Assembly: GCA_019918135.1 (NCBI GenBank) | Contig: WBZZ01002433.1 | Location: 88,501 to 152,500 of the forward strand | Direction: 5' to 3' | DNA length: 64,000 bases | Source: Paulinella micropora | Taxonomy: Eukaryota; Cercozoa; Imbricatea; Euglyphida; Paulinellidae | In this document: positions 29,915 to 39,327 of the stretch, one piece after another | Layout: each line of letters starts with the position of its first letter | Numbering within the stretch: position 1 is the first letter of the stretch | Program-made: the position numbers and the translations under genes | Notes under the pieces: generated by a model | The model's input: only the letters and a program-made list of their open reading frames with translations | Databases searched by the model: none | Told to the model about the DNA's origin: nothing

Positions 29915-30160
29915 CAAGCGAAACAAAAGAAACAAAAACAATACAAAAAGACAACAACAGAGGCAGCGACAAACACTAAAAGCAAACATAAACAAACAAA
30001 CACGAGGCCAGAAGGGGCAAGGGAGACGATACTGAACTAGAAGGCAAGAGCAGAAAGCGCCAGCAGAGGTAAGACATAACTAACAATGGGCGCAAGTGAG
30101 ATCAATTGACAGTCAGTGAGACAGCCCTTAAGGAAACTGCAGCACCTAACGCAATTTTTT
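29915..30160 (-). repeat. 240-bp repeat, copy 1
   Basis: About 90 percent alike by eye to 30322-30566, with shared blocks AGGGAGACGATACTGAACTA and GGAAACTGCAGCACCTAACG. It is probably the 5' part of a longer version of the retroposon unit. Confidence 0.75.
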
Positions 30161-30321
30161 TTTTTTTTTTTTAACAGTAAGCAAGGCTTAATGAGAAAGA
30201 GACGAGAGAAAAATAAAGAAGAGCTTAATTCAAAAGATTTTTTGATAACAGTAAGCAAGGTTTAATGAGAAAGAGACGAAAAAATAAAGAAGAGCTTAAT
30301 TCAAATGAATTCTGGTTCAAA

Positions 30322-30566
30322 AAACAAACGAAACAAAAGAAACAAAAACAAAACAAAAAGACAACAACAGAGGCAACGACAAACACCAAAGGCAAACACA
30401 AACAAACAAACACAAGGCCAGACAGGGGCAAGGGAGACGATACTGAACTAGAAGGCAAGAGCAGAAAGCGCCGGCAGAGGTCAGACATAACTAACAATGG
30501 GCGCAAGTGAGAACAATTGACAGTAAGTGAGACAGCTCTTAAGGAAACTGCAGCACCTAACGCAAT
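30322..30566 (-). repeat. 240-bp repeat, copy 2
   Basis: The partner of copy 1. It extends further right into GC-richer sequence (to about 30680), so it may be the longer original. Confidence 0.75.
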
Positions 30567-30912
30567 TCACTCTCACCCAGAGGCTGTCGTAGCCAGGAGG
30601 GTGGTGTGCAGAGCGTAGTAAGGCTCGACGTGGCGTACTCGCGACGCGATTATGCCGAGTGCTGCAATATCCATAAGGACCAGACCAAGCCTGGCAACCT
30701 CATAGACATGCAGCCTCAAGCTAGTCGAGCCAAACCACTCCGCACCCCACCCCCCTCATAGACCCGAAGAAACTCCACAAGCCACAACCATATACACATA
30801 AAGCTGTGCCACACATGAAATCGACCAAACCTAACAGGCAGCAGCATGTAAGAAAAATGAAAAAGAAAAAAAAGGGGGGGGGGAGAGAAAGAGAAAAAGA
30901 GAACCTTACTGC

Positions 30913-30954
<42 letters not shown>

Positions 30955-31160
30955 TCTCTCGTTTCTTTCTTGGGCATAGCGTTTAGCCCTCTCAGGCGTT
31001 CGTGCTTAACTGCATTTTTTTTTTGGGGGGGGGGGGGGCGGCCTATTTTTCTCCTTCCGGGAGGTTTTACAGGGCCCGTTTTAGTTTAGTCGGTAGGGGG
31101 TTCTTTTGCGGTCTTAACCCGAGTCCCACACTGTTCGCCGACCTAGAGATCTTCAAGTGA
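30567..31160. other. Spacer with homopolymers and a tRNA-like remnant
   Basis: Contains poly-A (30919-30950), poly-G runs and, at about 31075-31130, a tRNA-like stretch (TTTAGTTTAGTCGGTAG, then CCCGAGTCCCAC) with A-box- and B-box-like spacing. It is too degenerate to be called a tRNA gene. Confidence 0.35.
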
Positions 31161-31511
31161 AATGATGAGGAAGTTCGACTCTTTCTTATCCTTTCTCTCT
31201 ATCTCTTTTCTCTGTCTCTCTCTCTCTCGCGTTTACCGTAAGCAAGGTTCTCCTAATGAGAAAGAGACAAAAGAAAAAATGAAGAAGAGCTTAATTCAAA
31301 TGAATTCTTTTTTTTTTTTTTTTTTCTCCGGTAAGCAAGGTTTAATGAGAAAGAGACGAAAAAAAGTAAAGAAGAGCTTAATTCAAATGAATTCTGGTTC
31401 CAAGGAACGACAGTACAAGCTCATAAGGAAATCTGGAACTAAGGTTCAACAGAAAGCTCCTGGAAAGAATACAATGGACGAGAAAGAAAGAGAAAAAGAT
31501 AGTTATTATTA

Positions 31512-31576
<65 letters not shown>

Positions 31577-31577
<1 letters not shown>

Positions 31578-31728
31578 GGGAGTACATAGGCCAGTCCCTT
31601 TCCATGGGCTGATTGGTATAAAGCTCCTAGAGTAATGTTCTATGCCGTCACTTCCTTTATTCCACCAATTGGTGTGGAGACTTTGCTTATGGAATGGAGG
31701 ACTGGATGCACATTGGCAGACGATACAT
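31577..31728 (+). mobile_element. SINE3 copy c, plus orientation
   Basis: The reverse complement of the units at 16785-16957 and 17012-17157. It is preceded by (ATT)n (31505-31576) and followed by (ATT)n (31733-31760). The 3' portion is shortened relative to copies a and b. Confidence 0.7.
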
Positions 31729-31801
31729 ACATATTATTATTATTATTATTATCATTATTACAGTAAGCAAGGTTTAATGAGAAAGAGAAGAAAGAAAAAT
31801 A

Positions 31802-31855
<54 letters not shown>

Positions 31856-32271
31856 AGTAAGCAAGGTTTAATGAGAAAGAGACGAAAAAAAAATAAAGAA
31901 GAGCTTAATTCAAATGAATTCTGGTTCCAAGGAACCACAGTACAAGCTCATAAGGAAATCTGGAACTAAGGTTCAGCAGAAAGCTCCTGGAAAGAATAAA
32001 ATGGACGAGAAAAGAAAGAGAAAAAGATTTTTTTTATTATTATTATTAATTACAGTAAGCAAGGCTTTTTCTTTTTTTTTTTTTTTTTTTTTTTTTTCAC
32101 TAAGCAAGGTTAATGAGAAAGAGACGAAAAAAATAAAGAAGAGCTTAATTCAAATGTATTCTGGTTCCAAGGAACGACAGTACAAGCTCATAAGGAAATT
32201 TGGAACTAAGGTTCGACAGAAAGCTCCTGGAAAGAGTAAAATGGACGAGAAAAGAAAGAGAAAAAAGATAG

Positions 32272-32306
<35 letters not shown>

Positions 32307-32430
32307 GTTTGCAAGGTTTAATGAGAGAGACGAAAAAGCTAAAGAAGAGCTTAATTCAACTGAATTCTGGTTCCAAGGAACGAAAGTACAAGCTCATAAT
32401 GATTTTTTTCTTTTTTTTATGTAAGTCATT

Positions 32431-32687
32431 TTTCTTCTCGCTGTCCCTCATTTGCGCACCTTAATGAACGAATGTCTTGTTCAGTCGCGGTTACTGTTTG
32501 CATGTTGTAAGAAGTCTCGATTTTTTTTTTTTTTTTTTTCCTTTGATATTACATCTGGACGGTTGCTCCTTGTCTTCGAATTTCGCTGTTCTGTTATCGT
32601 TTCTAGTACATGTATTTTATTGTCATTGTCCTTGCACGGTGAAGAGTGGTCAGAGGGACAAAACGAGTGAGATATATGTAGAGAGAT

Positions 32688-32721
<34 letters not shown>

Positions 32722-32851
32722 AGGAGGAGGAAGGAGGAGGGGGAAAAGGTTGTGGAGGACGAGGGAGACCAGCTCTGATACGTGTGGACCAAACAGAGAA
32801 AACAGGAAAATTACAGAAAATTTTGAACAAACATAAAATACACCTTTTGCC
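32431..32851. other. Spacer with poly-T and (GA)n
   Basis: Low-complexity runs (poly-T at 32520-32539, GA-rich at 32688-32750). No gene is seen. Confidence 0.4.
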
Positions 32852-32893
32852 TTGCTGCAGACTCAGTACTCAGTCGTAAGTTCAGCAGAGACT

Positions 32894-33205
32894 ATGGGTG
32901 GACCAGGATCAGGGAGAAGGAGGCCTATTCCTGTCATCTGCGTGGAAAATGGCGAAACGTATCCCTCAGTAATTGCCGCTGCACGAGCTCTCGGAGTGCA
33001 CTCAGAAAAGGTGATCCGCTCCATGTTAAATTTACATTTTTACTTTTGTCTAGTGTAGCTTATCATAGTAATCAAATCGTGATGATTTTCTCATGTTGCC
33101 CAGGTGCGACGAGCTGTTATGAAAGGCACCACTGTAGATGGACACACGTTTCTAAAGAAACAAGGGGATTCATGTCCTGTGCTTGGTCTTGGCGGGTGGT
33201 ATTGA
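32894..33205 (+). CDS. Small split gene with NUMOD1-like DNA-binding motif
   Basis: Exon 1 is 32894-33010 (ATG to AAG, 39 codons). A 93-bp intron at 33011-33103 has GT and a pyrimidine-rich CCCAG end. Exon 2 is 33104-33205, ending in TGA. The 72-residue product has a basic Gly/Arg start, then VENGETYPSVIAAARALGVH, continuing after splicing into a helix with KGTTVDGHTFLKK. This matches the NUMOD1-type helix-turn-helix found beside homing nucleases and in stand-alone proteins (nG..ypSi..AAraLGv, then G.tf.k). No nuclease domain is seen. The open frame extends a little upstream without ATG, so further 5' exons are possible. Confidence 0.6.
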
Positions 33206-33689
33206 TTTCCGTCTTCTGTCCTAACTGGAGTCATGTATCACGTAGAATCAAAAAACTACATTATTTATGGCCCGGGATATGAGGCGACCCATGCTGATCT
33301 GTAAAGCGTCAGTTGTCCACATTTTTCGATTAGCGTTTCAAATACTTAGAACTTTAGATGCAGTTGAGGTGTCGGAGCGCGAATTAAACGCTTGAGTTAT
33401 CATTTTTATTTTGTTCAGCGTCAACTGCAATCAAGTAATTTCTTTTTATTACCTAAGGAATTAGACATGATAGTGTGAGGTTTGAGGAACGCAGCCACCC
33501 CCTAGACACCCGCCTCCGCAAAGAAAATTTTAATATAATAATAAATCGGAAAAATGAAAAATGTTCCAGCTCGGCTCCACGAGTGAGATTGTATAATATT
33601 AATATTAATATTTTATTAAATTATGTAAAATTATGTTTCCGTAAAAAAATTCATTTCCGATCAGTTATTAATATCACACAGTAGTATCA
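33206..33689. other. AT-rich spacer
   Basis: No gene or repeat is recognised. Confidence 0.4.
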
Positions 33690-34172
33690 GACTAAGCACT
33701 TTAACGACCGGCTAAACACTGGACAACGAGAGTGTCGTACTTTACTTTATTAGAGATCACTGATCTCAGCACGTCACCTAGCGCCGGTATCAAACTGAGC
33801 ACTTTAACGACCGGCGAAAACCACTACCGTTGACATTTTACTGTTTTTGACCATCCCGTTAGATTCTCCTCCTAGTCTGCACGACGTTTCGACTTCACTA
33901 TATATATAACTAGTTTTCGATTTCGTTCACTTCACTGAACGATTAAGTCAAAGTGTTTTCACAAAAGATTTATCAGCCTGGCTGAGCATCGTAACGACCG
34001 GCTAAAACCTTTACCGTTGATCATGATATAATTCACTCTTTTTGACCGGCGCGGTTCATTAGATTCTCCTCTGCACGACGTTTCGACTTCACTATTTAAC
34101 TAGTTTTCGATTCCGTTCAGAAATGATTTCAAACGATTAAGTCAAAGATCTTTTTAGAAAAGATTAACAATT
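33690..34172 (-). repeat. Tandem repeat of about 190 bp with tRNA-like segments (SINE5 candidate)
   Basis: Two diverged units at about 33785-33970 and 33985-34172 share CTGCACGACGTTTCGACTTC, TAACTAGTTTTCGATT and CGATTAAGTCAAAG. A part unit precedes them near 33690. On the minus strand each carries TAGCCGGTCGTTAA or a close variant, and one carries GTTTGATACC, which resembles a B box. They may be tRNA-derived. Confidence 0.5.
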
Positions 34173-34629
34173 GCCTTATTCCCGCACTCAGAATTACCTT
34201 TTCCCCCTATTTCCCGTGAAACTCCACGCGTTGTGGTAAATTTGTCTACACTATGTTTTTAGGTTGTTTTAGCAGTGTGGTCGAAAACGGAGGAAAATAG
34301 GCGTGATGAGTTTTTAACATTTTTTAATAATTCTTTTTTTTGTTGTACTACTCAAGTTGAAAGGTCACGATGTGATGCAAGTTCAAGTTCTCACTGGAAA
34401 AAAAACTTAAAAATTAAATTTCAAATTTTATAACTTTTTATACAAAATTTTGTGTTTTCTTCATTAAAAAAAAGTTGCTGGGCAAAGTTTGATTATAATT
34501 CACGAAAATTTGGTCGGAACCCCTATGGAGTACTAGCTTTCTAAATCTGTAGTTAAAAAAGTTATTAATACTGAGTAGTTTAGGAGGAGACTTTTCCTGG
34601 AGTTTTGAGGTTTTTAGGGTCTTTTACCC
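34173..34629. other. AT-rich spacer
   Basis: Nothing recognised. Confidence 0.4.
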
Positions 34630-34847
34630 TGTACTATCCCCAACGATAGCTCAATGGAAGAGTAAGTCGGTAATATAACCAAACACAGTCCTCAAAAAAG
34701 AGAATGATGTCTCGTTATATTAGCTCAGTGACGCAAAGACAAAAAGCCGCCAAAAGACCAGGATCAAATTGGCATTTCAGACGTGTCCGGCCAGACGAAA
34801 TCTATAAATAAGTTTTTTACCTGATAATTCGGGGGTTGATGTCCACA
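34630..34847 (+). mobile_element. SINE4 copy a (two tRNA-like segments)
   Basis: About 218 bp, nearly identical to 44695-44914. It contains two A-box-like segments, ATAGCTCAATGG and TTAGCTCAGTG, and after the second a B-box-like GATCAAATTGG. This suggests a dimeric tRNA-derived SINE. No (AAT)n tail is present, unlike SINE1-SINE3. The orientation is inferred from the tRNA-like boxes. Confidence 0.65.
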
Positions 34848-35669
34848 GTACCCCCTCCCAGTTTTTTATGGCGGAACTTCGTTTCCGACATAATACGCTT
34901 TGAACTGATTTCTTTTCTGACTCAGATTCGTTTAGAGTTATGTATGAAGATACATCGACCCACGAATTAGTCGTTATAAAACAACAATGATACTTGCCCC
35001 GGTACCAATCGTATATATACTCTAGCACATTCAGTATCTATATTAAAATCTTCCTCTTTCTTCTGTCGATAAGATATTTGTGCAGTATGTCCAAGTATAA
35101 TGTTTTATGGTTGAGTAATAATGTAATGTCGCCATTTCCATATATATGTAATAACCGGTCGCCGGTTTCCATAAATACATTTACTTTTTGTGAAGACATA
35201 CCCTTGTATAAATCGGTATCATTTAATATAGTGTCAGGTGATCAAGTCTGACGACTATATCCGAAGTTGGGTTGAGTGCGCCCTAACCTTGCGATATGCC
35301 GATACAAGTAGAGATCGATGGAATCCGGTGTAGCAGTTCATGTTATTAAAATATATCAGTTCTTGATTAGACTGTAGAGTCTTTAATGAGATCATCATTC
35401 TGGTACTAATGCGGGTCGTATCCAGGAAACACCATCGCTCACTCAAATAGCGATCCCGTAACGGTGCTGTTTCGTGGCCGTCTCGTCTGTCTCTGCCGAA
35501 GCAAGAGAATAGAATGCCTATTTTTTGTCAGCTGTGTCTTGTTAATCTCTAGAAGAATGAATGCTGTAGTAGCTTTAATATCTAAGTAAGGTTGTCGGGA
35601 CGATATTGGATCAATGCTATGTTCGCAATCGATCAGGTCCACAATACTTCTAGAGAAAAAAAATACTTA
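34848..35669. other. AT-rich region beyond the gypsy pol 3' end
   Basis: No gene is recognised. It may contain the 3' LTR of the gypsy-like element. A minus-strand stretch starting TGTGGACCTG at about 35643 could be an LTR start, but no matching copy was found upstream of gag. Confidence 0.35.
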
Positions 35670-36164
35670 CTATAGACGCCGTTTACGCGCGCGGACTCCT
35701 TTACCTGGTGGAGGACCTCCAACCAAAGTTAAGTCTAAGGTAGACTGTTCGAGGACGTCCCAAATTTTGTGAGGGATTGCGCCTTGTGCCAAGTCAAAAG
35801 GAATGTCCAGCACCCCTCGTGGTAGTGCTTGTATGGTCCACGCGGTATGATCTTTATCTGTGGGAGATATGGTATCATCCCATGTCTCAAGTTTCTTGGC
35901 GTCTTTATATACTGGAAGGTATTGTCTTACTTTAGGATCTTCCACTGGATCCAGACTCCTCCAGAAATGTAAGACTGGTTGTATTATTTGTGCCGCAGTC
36001 GAAATTCGATTCGATCGCGTATGGCGTTTGTGAGGTACTGCCATGACTCTCATGAGATATAAATCTGAGAGCGTGTCATCGGCTACGTGTTGAGCCGCAG
36101 GCCTCACCAAGTAAAAAGCGTCTTTGGCCCATGAAATATGTCCAATCGCATCTCCTTCTTCCAA
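35670..36164 (-). pseudogene. Gypsy pol C-terminal extension
   Basis: A 164-codon frame that continues the integrase protein after a frameshift near 36150. It has an EEGDAIGHISWAKDAFYLV start and a basic end (RARKRRL). No chromodomain signature is seen. It ends the element's coding region. Confidence 0.5.
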
Positions 36165-38692
36165 CTGGGGTGAACGAGAGTGTCATTGCCCGCGCGAGGG
36201 TCTTGATCTCCGTCATCGCTCCCCTCTTGATGGACTCCTTGCGAACGTGCCGTCCTTATCGCCTTTCTCGGTCGGTCGTAGATAAGGTCATTTTTCGCTC
36301 TCCTTATTTGCGCCTCCGTGAACTTTCCTTCCGGCACGTTCGACTCCACCCTTTTGCGGGTCTGAGTCCCCGCCGCACTTTTGCGGTCGGTGGCCCGCTT
36401 GTTCTCCAGCTCAGCCTCCTCCTTCTCCGCAAGTGGTGCCCTGTAGGCATCCCGTTCCGAGATATCCTCCTGACGGATTGGTGGGACCTCTTTAAAGTCA
36501 GCCTCCATCCGTTTGAGTGCTTGATCAACGGACTCATCTTCAAGTAGGAAGGGATCATACTTAATCAGCCTTCGTACATTGACTATTTGAACTTTTCCTC
36601 TGCCCCTGATTTTATAATTCAAAGGCCCCATCTGTTCCATGATCTGGTATAGTCCTTTCCAGTGGATGAACAGCTTCGAGCTGACTCCCTGAGGAACCTG
36701 AGGATGATACAGTAGTACAATATCCCCGACCTGAAATCTGACTTTATCCAGGTGTGCCTGCCTGACACCTTCAGCATCAGTCTTCCTGCGCTCCGCCTCC
36801 CTATGCGCCTGTACTATTTGCTCCATCTTCGCCCGAAGTCTCACCCCAAACAGCTCATCCTGATCTGCCCGTGAATCTTTTGGGTGCAGCAGTGAGGCTG
36901 GGATGGCGGGCTCACGCCCATATACCAATTGGTATGGCGAGACGGAACCTTTTGAACCACCTAACGCTGTAGAGGGTAGGCTATTCATAGCAAAGGCAAA
37001 CGAGGATGCTGCCTCCACCCATGCCTTTTGGTTCTCCTTCTTCATACAATACATCTTCAGCGCGGCCTTGAGGGGTCTATGCACCCGCTCTATCTTGCCG
37101 TTCGCTCTGGGGTTATAGGCGGTGACATATTGCCATTTCATGCCGTAATATGCAGATAGCTTGTCGATGACTTCATTATTAAAGTCAGAGCCTCGATCTG
37201 AGCATATTTTTCTCGGCACCCCAATCTGTGAGATGATCCTGTCAATCAACGCCTTGGCTGTTGTTTCTCCCGTAACGTCTTTGACTGGGACCACCCATAC
37301 ATAGTTGGTGGCTCTGTCTATGGCCGTTAGAAGGTATCTGTAACCTTCCGTCGTGACCGGGAAAGGTCCTACATGATCAGTGTGTAAGAACTCGAACATT
37401 CCTAAGTGTAAAGGAAAAGTCCCGATCAGGCCAAAATTCGCCTTCAATGGTGTTTTGGATGTCTTGCATGGGATGCATGCATTGACCTGTTCATCAATAT
37501 TCGCCTTCATCTTCTTCCACCAGAATCGTCTCGAAATGAACATATGCGTTCTTTGTCGGCCCGGGTGCGCCAGTAGTGGGCAGTTATGAGCAGCGACAAA
37601 AATGATGTGTCTGAGTTTCTCAGGAACCCAGAGAGTCCATTTGTCTGGTTGTGATGCATAGCGCCCGTGTTGGCCTTTGTACCACAAGAGACCGTCTCTC
37701 CACCCCATCTCCTTCTGTTGCTCCTTAATCTCCTTCGTCATTTTCAGCTCGTTCGGGTTCTTGTATAGCTGTATTAGCTCTTTGAACTCCAGATCGAGAG
37801 CCTGTTGCTGTCTCCATGCAGTGGGTGAGGCTATGTGGATAGTCCCATCCTCTAGCTGCACTCCTATCCTCTCAGGGTTTTCGTCTAACTCCTCCTTGTT
37901 CTCCTGCGGGGGTTCCGCATATGCTTCTTGCTTAATCTCTTCTTGTTTTATCTCCGCCTTCATATTCTCATATGCTTCATAGGACCACTCAGCATCCTCG
38001 AGGACATGTGCTGTACAACATATCCCATGATCCGGACCTTGCGGGCTATGACGTAGACCCGATCGGTTATATCGGACCCCTCTCGCCATCTGCATCGACT
38101 CGATATGATGCACTTCGTATGTGCTGTCTGGGGATAGATCCTCCATTTCTGCTGATGATACGAGAGCTGCCACTTCTGAGTGAAACTCTAGCCTGGAGAG
38201 GCTGTCAGCGACAACATTTCGCTTGCCGGGTAGATGGACCATTGTAAAATTGAAACATGACAAGAATGCCTGCCATCTCGCTAGACGGCCAGTCTGTTCA
38301 TGATTCATCAGCCATAGTAAATTCTGGTGATCAGTCCTTACTATAAACTGAGGTCCACCCCATAAACACTCTCTCAACCGTTTGAGGGCCCAGACCACCG
38401 CCAGTGCCTCTCTCTGTCTCGTACAATAGTTTCGCTCCGCCGAGCACAACTTTCTACTTATAAACATGATCGGGCGCAACTTTTTCTCCTCATCTTCCTG
38501 TTGTAAGACTGCGCCGATCGCGAACTTTGATGCGTCTGTGTCGACTACGAATTGCTTCGAAAAGTCGGGCATCATCAGCACGAGTCCGCCATCCTTCGGA
38601 TCTTTGTAGATGAGATCTTTGAGCGTGTTGTACGCTTCTAAGGCTTCATCATCCCACTTCTCAAAATCACCGAAGTCGATCATTCTCTCCAC
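36104..38692 (-). CDS. Gypsy RNase H and integrase
   Basis: An 862-codon open frame, without ATG at its start, continuing from the RT. RNase H at about 45-170: DTDAS (Asp51/53), a Glu in REALAVVWAL, TDH (Asp121) and ADSLSR (Asp163). The integrase zinc-binding region has His369, His376, Cys406 and Cys409. The catalytic core has Asp439 (HTDHVG), Asp499 (SDRGSD) and Glu535 (GKIERVHR), with exactly 35 residues between the last two, as in active DDE integrases. After the core a GDIVLLYHPQ-type segment fits the GPY/F-like region. All catalytic residues are intact even though upstream parts are broken. Confidence 0.9.
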   Translation of the reverse strand: MERMIDFGDFEKWDDEALEAYNTLKDLIYKDPKDGGLVLMMPDFSKQFVVDTDASKFAIGAVLQQEDEEKKLRPIMFISRKLCSAERNYCTRQREALAVVWALKRLRECLWGGPQFIVRTDHQNLLWLMNHEQTGRLARWQAFLSCFNFTMVHLPGKRNVVADSLSRLEFHSEVAALVSSAEMEDLSPDSTYEVHHIESMQMARGVRYNRSGLRHSPQGPDHGICCTAHVLEDAEWSYEAYENMKAEIKQEEIKQEAYAEPPQENKEELDENPERIGVQLEDGTIHIASPTAWRQQQALDLEFKELIQLYKNPNELKMTKEIKEQQKEMGWRDGLLWYKGQHGRYASQPDKWTLWVPEKLRHIIFVAAHNCPLLAHPGRQRTHMFISRRFWWKKMKANIDEQVNACIPCKTSKTPLKANFGLIGTFPLHLGMFEFLHTDHVGPFPVTTEGYRYLLTAIDRATNYVWVVPVKDVTGETTAKALIDRIISQIGVPRKICSDRGSDFNNEVIDKLSAYYGMKWQYVTAYNPRANGKIERVHRPLKAALKMYCMKKENQKAWVEAASSFAFAMNSLPSTALGGSKGSVSPYQLVYGREPAIPASLLHPKDSRADQDELFGVRLRAKMEQIVQAHREAERRKTDAEGVRQAHLDKVRFQVGDIVLLYHPQVPQGVSSKLFIHWKGLYQIMEQMGPLNYKIRGRGKVQIVNVRRLIKYDPFLLEDESVDQALKRMEADFKEVPPIRQEDISERDAYRAPLAEKEEAELENKRATDRKSAAGTQTRKRVESNVPEGKFTEAQIRRAKNDLIYDRPRKAIRTARSQGVHQEGSDDGDQDPRAGNDTLVHPSWKKEMRLDIFHGPKTLFTW

Positions 38693-39327
38693 TTAGCCCG
38701 AGTTGCACCCCAATTGGGTATGAACTGGCTGTAATATTGCGCCATCGCAAGGAATGAGTGCAGCTCTGTGCGATCTTCGACCTCTGCCGGCTCATGATCT
38801 CCTCCCTCTTCTCTTTGGATATCGAGACTCTATTGTAAGAGATTTCGTACCCCAAATATGTCACGCTTGTCTTTGCGAGTTGACATTTCTTCAAATTACA
38901 TTTCAGGCCAAATAGTGATACGCCTGAAAATATCTGTTAGATGGTCGATGTGCTCTTCCATCGTATTGGAGTACACGATAATGTCATCGATGTAACAAAA
39001 TGCGTACTCTCCCGCCTTCTGTCCTCTTCTCCTCATGAAACCTCCCTCTGTCTGATCATTATATTTGCTACTCAGCATGCTTTGCATCGCTTTCTGAAAG
39101 AGTCCCGGGGCCTGTTTGAGTCCCATCGGAAGTACTTTCCACTGATATATCTCCATTCCTACTACAAATGCAGTCAGCCATCTGGACTTTTCATCCAGTG
39201 GAATTTGCCAGAAGCCATTCTTCAGATCAATGACTGAGTATAGCTTGGCGTTCCGCAATACTCGCCTTCCTTCTTCAAGAGTAGGTAATGATTTCGTTCC
39301 TCCTCTAAATTTTATTGACGCGGGCAT
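38667..39327 (-). pseudogene. Gypsy reverse transcriptase (palm and thumb)
   Basis: Two frames (38896-39327 and 38667-38894). Palm blocks are SVIDLKNGFWQIPLDE, VLPMGLKQAPGLFQ and YIDDIIVYS (YIDD at 38983-38994). The thumb has TYLGYEIS. Breaks lie at about 38895 and 38690, and another at about 39310 separates it from the start of RT in the upstream ORF. Confidence 0.85.

Larger units (their letters stand above)
29246..32430 (-). repeat. Cluster of short retroposons with poly-A or (AAT)n tails
   Basis: At least ten full or partial copies of one unit. On the plus strand each begins with poly-T or (ATT)n, then CAGTAAGCAAGG(T/C)TTAATGAG, and continues through AAGAGCTTAATTC, TTCCAAGGAAC and AAAGCTCCTGGAAAG. 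Read on the minus strand this is a sequence ending CCTTGCTTACTGT followed by A or AAT repeats, that is, a retroposon with a 3' tail. Copies start near 29281, 29594, 30174, 30249, 31238, 31333, 31761, 31857, 32052, 32097 and 32306. Most copies sit in the tail of a neighbour. Confidence 0.7.

Noticed and set aside
29642..30510. Phe/Leu-rich minus-strand ORFs resembling membrane proteins
   Set aside because: They are antisense of A-rich retroposon copies. The hydrophobic composition follows from T-rich sequence.
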